Source: Dryocosmus kuriphilus (lineage: Eukaryota; Arthropoda; Insecta; Hymenoptera; Cynipidae). From it: DNA of 64,000 bases. Of the stretch, positions 1-9,905 are shown piece after piece. How positions within the stretch are numbered: the first letter of the stretch is position 1; the number at the start of each line of letters is the position of its first letter. The notes beneath the pieces are model-generated. The model did not search any database and was not told the origin of the DNA. It was given only the letters and a program-made list of their open reading frames with translations. The position numbers and the translations under genes are program-made. The stretch lies in contig CM076193.1 of NCBI GenBank assembly GCA_038277395.1, forward strand, positions 83,839,583 to 83,903,582. Direction: 5' to 3'.

Positions 1-965
1 GCGAGCACGTTCAAAAGAAGTTAATTCTGTGCAATCTCTCTGAACTATACAGTCGTTTTAAAAGTCAGTACACTGAAAGTGAAATTAGTTTTTCAACGTT
101 TTCACAATTCAGACCTCGTAACTGCATACTCGCTGGGGCTGGTGGAACTCATTAACGTTTGTGTATGTGCCCAAGCAACCACCTTCTTTTTGTAAGCATC
201 TTAAGAGTAGCTTAAAGGAAGGAGAATTTCTTATTCTATGCGATTTTGTTGAAAACTACGTACTTATAGTCCAAAATGCAGCTTCATCATTTTATTGGGA
301 CAATGATCAAGTTACGCTCTTCACAACTGTCATCTATTACAACGGGGGTAACGAATTAAAACATCACAGTTTAGCTCTATTATCTGACGACCTTAATCAT
401 CATATAATACCTGTTTACGAATTTCAAAAATCTATAAAACATTATCTTAAAGAAAATTTCCAGTCCAAAAAATTATTTACTTTACCGATGGTGCAGAGAA
501 AAATTTCAAAAATTAGTACAATTTTATATCATGAAGCAGATTTTGAGATTCAGGCTGAGGGGAATTTTCACGCGACTGCACATGGAAAAGGACCATGTGA
601 TGGAATCAGGGTCAATTTAAGAAGATTCGCCGCACGTGCCAGTCTTCAGGCATCATCTAAAAATAAGATTTTAAATGCTGATGCTCTATATCAATGGGCT
701 AAGAAAATCTAGCCCGAAACAGTTGTTTTTTTTCATCTCGAAAGAAAATCATGCCGACACTGCTGAAAATATTAAAACTAAATTCAATTCTGCGAAGCCT
801 TTGCCGGGTACAAAAACACCATTCATTTGCACTTTCGCCAAACTCGTCTCTGATTTTGAAGAAGTATTCATTCTCTTAGCAACACGACACGTTCCCCAAA
901 GAGAAAGATCGCAAAGAAAAGAGCAAAGAAGGCGTAAGATTCACTACAAAAATGATTTAATTTAG
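1..965 (+). pseudogene. Transposon-type protein, unclassified family, 3' part, broken
   Basis: The reading frame enters from the left edge in frame 3 and reads as part of a protein family I recognise as abundant and unannotated in arthropod genomes. Conserved blocks include ILCDF near base 232, SDDLNHH near 386 and ATAHGKGPCDG near 575. The coding is in pieces. An in-frame TAA lies near base 153. A frame change follows, and the segment expected to contain an FTDG-like acidic block is in another frame near 475-510. A further shift near 700 leads to the C-terminal piece ending at 965. The two aspartates and the spacing suggest an RNase H-fold (DDE) enzyme, but that is inference. No introns are evident. 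The 5' half lies outside the window. Confidence 0.6.
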
Positions 966-1099
966 TATTATTGTGACAGGCAAGACGACTCGTGATAAAA
1001 AAGCACCCCAAGAGGCGAGGAGATCCGCGCAAAAGGAGCCACGAAATTTTTGAGAGGAGAAGTGTAATCCCACACCCGAATCATTTACATAGACCTACA

Positions 1100-2035
1100 A
1101 AAATGAGACTTTTGTTTCCCCACTGAGATCTGAAGGTGTTTTCTCATGTAAATTCTCGCACTGAATCTGAATCTGGCGGCAGAATTTGTCTAGCACGTAA
1201 GGAATTTGAGATACTCCATCCTGAAAGTGCAAAAAAAGCTGTTTTTCGGCGTATTCAGATGAGAATAACTTCGAAACATGAAGATATTCGTCAATTTGTC
1301 CAACAGATTCGGATTCATCATGCAAAAATCTACGAAAATACACTTGCACGATTCCCGATATGGTCATATATTTACAACTGTGGGACCTTTTATATCAACA
1401 AATTCCATTTTCTGAGGTACCTAAGCACCAAACGTTTCATCAGACCGATTTCCTCAGAACTCTCTATCAAAGGATTTTTCGGGTCGCTGATTACGAACTT
1501 GGAGTCAGAATTTAAATTTCCAAAATGGTGGATCAAATATGGCGAACCAAAAATAAAAAATTCGTTATAATTCTACTAACAAATCACTATCAAGCAGTTT
1601 TTTGGGTCAAGATTTTGAAAATTTAAATTCTGACTTCAAATTCGTAATCAGTACCCCGAAAAACCCTTTGATAGAGAGTTCTAAGGGAATCGGTCTGATG
1701 AAACATTTGGTACTTAGGTACCTCAAAAATCGCATTTGTTGATATAAAAGGTCCTACAATTGTAAATATTTGACCATATCAGAAATCATGTATGTGCACT
1801 TCCGTAGATTTTTTCATGTGTAATCTGAATCTGTTGGCCAAATTGACGAATATCTTTGAATTTCAAAGTGCTTTTCATCTAAATATACCCAAGAGCGGCC
1901 TTTTTTGCACCTTCAGGTTAGAATATCTCAAAACCCTGACATGCTACACAAATTATTCTGCCAGATTCGGATTCAGCGCGCAAAATTACGTGAGAAAACA
2001 CCTTTATGAGTGGGGAAAATCTTATAGACCTGTGT
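1100..2035. repeat. Long imperfect palindrome (foldback element)
   Basis: The left arm (about 1100-1535) is the reverse complement of the right arm (about 1605-2035), with small indels throughout. Matching landmarks are GGTGTTTTCTCA at 1137 against its complement near 2000, and TATCAACAAATTCC near 1394 against its complement near 1740. The loop is about 70 bases. Translations of either arm are only mirror images of each other, so they are not genes. The module with GCTGATTACGAA next to AAAATGGTGGATC in this palindrome recurs at 42.4-42.6 kb. Confidence 0.85.
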
Positions 2036-2045
2036 TATTATTTTA

Positions 2046-4700
2046 TTATTGATTATCATTTTTCTACAATTAAACGTAGGTACTGTTTTGGAAATGTTGA
2101 ACATATATCTGAATCATTCTCCAACTACCCAAAAGTGAAAATAAAATAGAATTTTTATTGCACATAAACCTAAAAACCATTTTTATCAAGTATTCGGACC
2201 ACATAGATAGAACAGCACGCCTAGTGGCACTGCGGCTAGTTGACGCGCGGCAACCGCGCACTTAAGGTCCTCTATAAAAAGTACAGTTTTTCTTTTGGTT
2301 ACTTATAAAAAAATCTAAGGGGCCACATTTTGAGAAAAACTCAAAACTGTTTTTTAAACTAAAAAATCTGCTCACTTCGTTCAAACATTCTCATCACGCG
2401 TTTCGCGCGTGGCTCGCTTTGCTCGCATGAGAATATTTTGGCAAGAAACCACAGTTTTTTATTTTTAATAACGTTTTCTCGATTAAAACAAAAACCGTGC
2501 ATTTTATCAAAAAATGGTTAAAACAAAATTTGTAGAATTTTTTGAGATGAACAATTTTACTCTCTACTGTTTTTTTTTGTATCTCGCATAGTTTAGCCGG
2601 AAAATGGATTTTTTTTTTTTTTTTGAAAACCGTTTTTGATGGATAAAACCATAACCACTGGTCAAAAACAGCTGGTTAACTAATTCGTCCTTACTTTTTA
2701 AGCCTTAAAGAAGTATGCCAAAGCGCAATCCAATCCGATTAGTCCTTCGAAAACTATCGTGGGAACAGACTCCAACGACGACAACATGTTTTTTCGGATT
2801 CAGAGGGTCACGAAACGTCGAGATTTGATGAAATCCGCGAAATTCAGTTTTCACATAAAACTAATACTTCCTCATTGAGATGATAATGTAAAAATAAAGG
2901 TGAAATCATTTGTTCAGTGTAAAATGGATATCTTTATTGTAAATGCCATTAAAAGACCTTTCCAAAACCCTCACAGAAGGCAAATAGGACAACTGTGACA
3001 CGATTTATGTATAACTGAAAATTGGCGGTCAGAGTGAAACGCCGAAAATTTGGGCCTCTGTATCTTGGCAACCCGCTGTACTAGGGACTCCTCCTTTACA
3101 GACCCAGATAACAATCATGCTAGGCATATGCGTCGCTCTGCGTGATAGGTGCTTTTTTAAAATAATAATAATATAAATTATTATTATTGTGAAAATATCC
3201 ACATTTTTCGTAATTTTATACTGTTAAAAACCTTTAAAATATGAATTTTAATTTTGAAAACATATTTATAATTTACTGATCGGCCGACTTATTATAAATT
3301 ATGAAAAACAGAATTTATGCAAGTTAGATAGTTGAAAAGTATGTATTTGTTATTTTTATTATTTAAAAAATTATTTTCGATTTATTTTACCCTGCTTATT
3401 CTATTTACGGTGCTGAAAATCCCGCTTGATCACGCGACTAGAAATTTCAATCAACATGGCGTTTTTTTCGATTGCGATGTATGCAATGTCGTTTATCGAT
3501 GTCTTATATCTACGTAAAAAACTATATTTTTACCGTTTAACGTGGCCGGGGCAGTTGGATGTTTTATTTCAAAAAATGATTTCGCATTAATATCTCGCGG
3601 TTATAAACTGTTCGCTGTGGTGCAGAGTGCGTGCTTCGTCTGGCAGACGAGAATGACAACTCGAAGACGATTTGAAGTTCTAGGATTTAAACAGGTCCAC
3701 TAGCACTACAAATCGGCGGACTTTCGATGAGATTGGCGACAACAAAATTTTAGGCGGGTACACTTGGAAAATTTTACCCCACATACAAATTTAGGGATAA
3801 ATCTTATTTGATTTGACTTATATAATCGTTTTCAGTATACTTCTGGAATAACAGAATTAGTGACGACTTCATAAAAATAACTATTGAGGCAGAAATAGAG
3901 GAGAAGGAAACTGAAAAGAAGAAAAACCCAAATCAAGACCAAAGAAAGAATAATTGAAACTTTTCAACGACCAATTTTTCAGTGTTCTTTAAATTAATTA
4001 ATAAAATACTTTATTTAAAACATTTTATTTTAAAAATTTGTTACATTATTTGTATACACAATTTGTATAGATTTCATCTATAACTTTTCAGAGCTTGGTA
4101 ATGGTTGCCAAGTTGTAAACAAAGCTGTTATGTTTGACATAACTATCAGTTTCAAATTCCTTCCCTTCGAACGTACTACTTTTTGAAATCCTGTGTAATA
4201 CAGTTATAATAAGGAACATGTAATAAGCGCGTGCTATTTTTTCTAATTTCAAAAATTTGAAATGGCTTGATTATTTAAAAGAACTAAAAATATTTGTTTG
4301 GAAACATTTTTTATATAACTCCTTTTAATTAATTACAAATAAATGCTTTATTGCTTTATAATTAATTGCTTTATTACTTATTTAATTATCGAAGTGCAGA
4401 AATTAAAATGACAGCGTTCAGTGATCAGTCTGAGCTTAAGGGGGTAACCTGTTTTAGGAGGCCTAAAAATAGCGTTTTTTAAGGAATTTTGTAAAACGGA
4501 AAAAAATAAGTGAGTCCAGCGGGCTTTTTAGGATATTTACATATATACTTAAAGTTTATGCAAGAAATGTTGTAACCAGAAATAATATGATATACTCCAA
4601 TTATGACCACTTTTCCAAGGCGCCTCTAAATTCCAGTTTCAAAATGGCGGGCAAGTCTCGCTTAATTGGCATTTTGATTTAACGTATAACAATTTGTGTG
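2046..4700. other. AT-rich intergenic DNA, no gene seen
   Basis: No protein-coding evidence was found; the longest open frame here is a low-complexity 61-codon stretch. Around 2370-2430 there is a short run of CGCTTTGCTCGC-like motifs, flanked by a partial inverted match of AAAACTGT/ACAGTTTT. Around 2690-2900 the base composition is more balanced and has the look of a dispersed repeat, but I cannot name it. Confidence 0.4.
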
Positions 4701-4710
4701 TAATCTCCAT

Positions 4711-5258
4711 GTAACGACTGAAACTTTGTCATAAAGGGCCTCGTTGTGCATGCTTTTTGGGGATGTAGTCTTTTTTGGTTAAAATTGAAGAAGATCATCA
4801 CATCAATGTAATACTTATCGTCTCTAGGCATTTATGTTTAAGAAATAAGTAAAAGGGATTCAATTAAATTCTATTCGTAACGACTTTGAACCTTGTGAAT
4901 GAAGGACCTCGTTGTGCGAATGGATTTCAGAAAGAAAATCATCACATTACTTTAATTCGTGTCGCCTATAAATCTTCATGTTTAAGAAAAAAAAAGAAGG
5001 GACTAAATTAGATTCACCTCATAAAGACTTTGAACCTTTTAACTAAAAGGATCTCGTTGTGCAGGAGAAGTCTGGTTAATGTTTAGAGGGTTCTCCTAAT
5101 CGGTATATGTATAGAAAGTAAAATCTCTTGAATGTAAGGTGCATGTAACGATTTTGAAGCTTCATAACGAAGGAACTCGTTGTGCATGATTTTTGGGAAT
5201 ATAGTCCTTTTCAGTAGGTAACGACTTTGAATCTTTACAACAAAGGACCTCGTTGTGC
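4711..5258. repeat. Five spaced copies of a ~40-base repeat
   Basis: Five same-strand copies of a unit with consensus GTAACGACTTTGAA followed, after a variable spacer, by AAGGACCTCGTTGTGC. They start near 4711, 4877, 5021, 5145 and 5217. The intervals shrink (166, 144, 124, 72 bases). Copies 1 and 4 also share downstream sequence (ATGxTTTTTGGG and TATAGTCxTTTT), so a larger unit has decayed between copies. Confidence 0.8.
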
Positions 5259-5259
5259 C

Positions 5260-6020
5260 TACGAACTTAAAACCCATAAGATTCTGAAATTATAACCAAA
5301 ACTAAATTCATGTGCCGTATAGGATAAAGTCAACTTAAGTTCTCAATTCTTGCAATCATCTTCTCTCCCTTGAGTGGACTCACAATCAATATTTTGAAAT
5401 CTATATTAAAGTGAAATTAGAAAATCGAGTCTAAATCCATATGATGTTATTCTTTATTAGTTTAATTGAATAGTGATATGTGTAGGGCTAGTTTTAAGAT
5501 CCTACGAACGCTTGAACCAATCTATCTTATTGGTTTCAATGTGTATAACAAGACACAGTAAACGCAAACTGGACTATTTTCTCAATAATTATTAACATTA
5601 TTGAGAGACGTTCGAAATGCAACAAAAACGTAGCTAAAAAACCAATGGGGTCGTTGCATGAATTTTAGGTAATATATTTTTTAAATACTGCATAACATTC
5701 TGAACATTTTAGTGCATTAAAAATTTGTTTTGAATAAAAAAGAAATGCTTAAGAAAAGTATCGAAATCCCTATTCAAAAACTCTGTGACCTTGAAACGTT
5801 ACTTCCTAAAAAGAAAGTGATCAATCAAAATAATGATCCATTGACTAACGAAGTATCTAGCAGACAGCTCGCGAAAATTCAATTTACAATTTCTAACAGA
5901 GATATTTATTTACTTAAAATTTTCCAAAAGCAGCAGCCAGTCGTAACCAAATCTCACTAAAAAATGCAATTTTGCTTAAAATAAAAAATCTAAAAAAAGA
6001 TAGTAATGAATAATATCATT
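5260..6020. other. AT-rich intergenic DNA, no recognisable gene
   Basis: A 76-codon lysine-rich open frame at 5730-5960 starts at a TTG and has no recognisable motif; I treat it as chance. Nothing else was identified. The left end of the element described next may lie in here, but I found no terminal inverted repeat. Confidence 0.3.
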
Positions 6021-6558
6021 CAAGTGTGTGAGAATGAGATGTTTCCAAAGAACACCTCAAATTTTTGTCAATCATATGTTCAGAATCACGAGCAAACGTT
6101 ACTCGAATTTCATTCGCGTTACACATCACAAGTATAATAATGGCAGCCTCTTCAAAAAAAAAAAAAAAAAAAAAAAATGCTTTGTACCTGATTGCAACTG
6201 CAATAGCAAAGATGATCCACAGAAAATATTTATAAGGCTGCCTATGAGCGCAGAAGTGAGAAAGAAATGGGCCGAAGCCGTTGGAAGAACCGGTGAAGGT
6301 ACTAAGTTTCATCCAAACACAGGCGTATATTGTTGTGAAGATCATTTTATAGCAAGCATGTATAATCTGACGCATAATAATACTGAAATAAGTTGTAGCA
6401 AACCTTTTTAATAAATGTTACTATTCGTGTACAACATCTTAGCAACAAACATATATTTATAGGTTATGTCAAGTACATCAACTTAATTAATCATTTTTTA
6501 TATTATTTTAGTTGAATCTGTAGGAATGTTATTAATATTCGTTAGACAATTTTTGTCA

Positions 6559-7143
6559 AATTTGTGACGTTTCAAATGGTTTTTTTTATGACAGTTTAGC
6601 GAAGACGTTGAAAATTGGGAAGAGGTGGTCAGGTTTGGAAAGCGAATGCGATTTAGAGATGGCTTTGTTCCGAGAAAACGAAAATTGAGCTCATCAGAGA
6701 ATTAACTATCAATAAAACGGAAAAGCCTAAAAAAATACTAGTAAGTGGTTGTCTTTATGTAGGTGTATAGTTACCGGTTTATTATTTATTTATTGACAAT
6801 ATAAAGTTCATAACTTTAATAATGTAATGTACAGTTAATTAATTATATGACCAAATTTGTGAAGTTTCAAATGGTTTTTTATGACAGCTTAGCGAAGACG
6901 TTGAAAATTGGGAAGAGGTGGTCAGGTTTGGAAAGCGAATGCGATTTAGAGATAGCTTTGTTCCGAGAAAACGAAAATTGAGCGCATCAGAGAATTCACT
7001 AGCAATAAAACGGAAAAGCCTAAAAAATACTGGTAAGTGGTTATCTTTATGTAGGTGTATAGTTACCGTTTTACTATTTATTTATTGACAATATAAAGTT
7101 CATAACTTTAATAATGTAATGTACAGTTAATTAATTATATGAC
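6559..7143 (+). repeat. Tandem duplication containing one transposase exon
   Basis: Two adjacent units, about 6559-6852 and 6853-7143, are nearly identical and each holds intron, acceptor, exon, GTAAGT donor and intron. In the second exon (6888-7032) the frame is open. In the first (6595-6740) the frame meets TAA where the second has TCA, and one extra A shifts its end. The exon codes for a basic segment (EDVENWEE, then RKRKL) that follows the THAP finger in this family. Confidence 0.88.
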
Positions 7144-7293
7144 TATGTATTATTATTAAATTTTGTCTATTGTTGCCAACTCGGATAAGGAACAATGTCC
7201 ACTTGCGATCGTACAACATCTAATTTTGCATCCATAAATCGAGCGCCTTTTAGAATTCCGAATTTTAATTGTCTGTACCCAGACGCACTTGTA

Positions 7294-8202
7294 CTCAGAG
7301 AAAAAATTGGATGGAGTGACCCGAGAAATGCTTGTGGTATCCAATTTAGTTGGACTCTGGGGAGCCATCCCATTAGTTACTTGAGATAGCCACTTTTAAT
7401 GGTTAGGCCGAAATTGGTTGTGTCAGCCAACTAGAAGGATCATCGGAGTAATAAGTTGGCTGTGTCAGCCAACTGAGTACAATAGACGAAGTAATAACTT
7501 GGTTGTGTCAGCCAAGTGTGAAGGATCGATACATCAATAACTTGGAAGCCATTCTGTCGATCTTATTAGTGACATTTTGAGGTTAGTATCGCACTACGGC
7601 GTACGCTATTCGCACACAAGCTTGTTTCAAAATAAAAATAAATTTTTAATACGGAATACGCGAGACAAAAGCATTTATTTAAAAAATACGTACATGTAAA
7701 AAAATAAACAAGAAAAGGAAGCAAAATGTTTTATATGAAAAATGATGTAGCGTGTCATAACAGATGAGGATTCGAGGTGAAAAAATTTGGTGCACTTGTC
7801 GATCAAACAGGACAGTTGTACTTTATTTAAAAATTCCATAGTATTTTGGTCCATGGCTAGTGATTTTAAATGACAAAATAATGGATATAATTTACAATTC
7901 ACAAAAACACGATTCGCTACTGATGACAACTGGGTCCAAACGACAATATGGCTCCAACACTGAACGTCTACAAACGTTCATAAAAGGAATTGGCTCTCCT
8001 GACCAACGCATTAGCTGCGCTTTCTATACAGAGGATGCAGGAACCAACACACAATGATATAGTGATCAACTAGCGCGCTACATTTTGAAATGGTCACTGT
8101 GACTATCTGCCTCAGTTGGCCAATCACTCTCATCAGATATTCTAACCAACTATTTCTTAACCAAGAAAAAATAGATGTGGCAACCAACCTTTTTTCTGAG
8201 TG
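7294..8202. mobile_element. MITE inserted in the ISL2EU element, TA target duplication
   Basis: The left end starts CTCAGAGAAAAAATTGG after TA (7292-7293). The right end, read in reverse, starts CACTCAGAAAAAAGGTTGG after TA (8203-8204). The ~909-base interior has no transposase. It interrupts sequence related to an exon: 7177-7260 resembles 8374-8440, both encoding a SxKExCPL-like segment. TA duplication and short similar ends suggest a Tc1/mariner-mobilised MITE. Confidence 0.6.
7414..7515. repeat. Three regularly spaced TTGGCTG-TGT-CAGCCAA hairpins
   Basis: Copies at 7414-7430, 7456-7472 and 7499-7515, spaced 42 and 43 bases. The middle copy is a perfect 7-bp inverted repeat around TGT; the outer two have TTGGTTG on the left, which still pairs as G-U in RNA. 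They lie inside the MITE. Confidence 0.8.
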
Positions 8203-9905
8203 TATCCGAAAGTAAACCTTTATGTTTTCAGTCGTTTCTTCAATTTACTATCAAGCAAAATTAAAACAGTTTTATCTTGTAGACTTCTTCCTTTCGTGAT
8301 TTACCAAAATAAAATTTTTAACACAATAATGATATGTGATATTATTATTAAAATATTTTTATTGACGTAGATTCGGAGAAAGAAAAATGTCCTCTCATAA
8401 CCGTTCAAGATTCTCATCCCACATCAATAAAGCGCTTTTTAACCGAAGGAAAGTCTGTTTTTCTTTCGTTGTTCAATTTTAATGTCAAACAAAATTAATA
8501 TAGATAGTAATAATGATACGTACGGGATTAAGCGATATTTTATGTGTTGTTATAAATTCAGATAAAGAAAATTAAACGGATATTTCTTCATTATTATTAA
8601 ATACCTGTGCAGCTCCGACAAACACGGGTAATTTCTCGCTGAATTTTAACGCAAAAGTACCTCAGACAAGCCATAAGCAAATTCAGTGTCGTATACCAAA
8701 GAAAAGTGAAGTTCGCCACGCAGGGATTCAAATTAAAGTACGAACATCAACTACTTCCGTCCAGACATCGCCGATAAAAGATTCTTTAAATTCCATTCCT
8801 ACGGATTCAAATGCTGCTACTTCAGATGGTGAAAGATCTACGACGTGGAGTAAAAATACAACCACCAGTAAGAACTCTGCGAGTACTGAAGAGTACAAAC
8901 CATCCGAATCGAGTCAATCAACGAACACATTGCAAGAGGATTCTTTAGAAGAATTTAAATTGATGAGAATTGAAAGCATGCAACGCTTTATACAATATTA
9001 TCCTCGCCTCTACACTGGTTTCACAAAAGATATTTTTATTACAACTGTTGGAATTCTCGGAGAGCATACTGGAATCTCTCGACGAGATTTATTTTTGACG
9101 TTTAAAAAACTTCGTCTAAATGATACATTCACCATATTAGGGCACGATTTTGGAGTGAGTGCCAGCTGTGCAAGCAGAATATTTCACAGCATTCTTTTAA
9201 AATTAGCACCTCATGCTCAGCATTTTATCGTATGGCAGGAAGCAGATGGAATAAAAAATAAACTGCCAATTCCATTCAGAGCCAGATTTAAAAGAGTTAG
9301 GTCTATAATCGACTGCTTTGAAATATTTATTCAGCAGCCTTCCGACTCAATAGAGCAATCGTTGACACACCACAATAAAATAAAATATTTAATATCGTCA
9401 ACTCCTGATGGAATAGTAAATTATATCTCTGAAGGTTACGGAGGGCGAATCAGTGACACACTGATAGTCGAAGTCAGCGGATTTATGGAGGTAGTCCCAT
9501 CTGAAGCTCACGTACTAGCTGACCGTGGTTTTAAACTCGTTCAGGACATTTTGAAAGAAAAAGGCTGTGTTCTAGTGCGATCTGTAAGTGTCTCTGAAAA
9601 TAAAAAAACCTCTAAAAAAGACGTTAAATAAAGCAGAAGAATTTCCAGCTTGAAAATTCACATCCAGCGTGTAATTCGAAGATTACGAAAATTTAGATTT
9701 TTAAATATGACTGTAGATAGTCAATTGGTTCCACAGTTAGATAATGCTGTAATCATTGCATGTATGATTATAAATCTACAAGGTTCGCTGATTAAATAAA
9801 ACATACACAAAAAGAAAAGAATTAATTGTATTACGACTATTCTTGATTGAATAAATTATTATTTTTATATTTATATAAACAGTACTTCCTTTACTTATTT
9901 CTAGC

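Larger units (their letters stand above)
6178..9799 (+). pseudogene. THAP + DDE_Tnp_4 transposase gene, multi-exon, inactivated
   Basis: The THAP exon (6178-6411) shows C-x4-C, then LP, W and a final C-x2-H (CEDHF), the C2CH pattern of a THAP DNA-binding domain. It follows an A-run that replaces the expected start. A next exon is present twice (6595-6740 and 6888-7032). Another begins after the acceptor near 8370 (SEKEKCPL). The large exon starts at 8613 after a CAG acceptor. It encodes a Ser/Thr-rich linker, a helix-turn-helix region and a DDE_4 catalytic domain with D at 9311 (IIDCFEI) and D at 9521 (LADRGF). An in-frame TAA at 9629-9631 cuts the C-terminus, which continues in frame to the stop at 9797-9799. 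The expected catalytic glutamate is a glutamine (CAG, 9665-9667). The intact exon copy ends in phase 1 and the 8370 exon resumes in the matching phase, supporting this splice. Confidence 0.8.

Noticed and set aside
1095..2052. Four open frames in the palindrome
   Set aside because: They are mirror translations of the two arms and carry no known domain.
4711..5258. CRISPR-like array
   Set aside because: Repeats are imperfect, spacers are uneven (about 30 to 125 bases), there is no cas gene, and the context is eukaryotic.
5730..5960. 76-codon open frame
   Set aside because: TTG start, low complexity, no homologous motif; AT-rich DNA yields such frames by chance.
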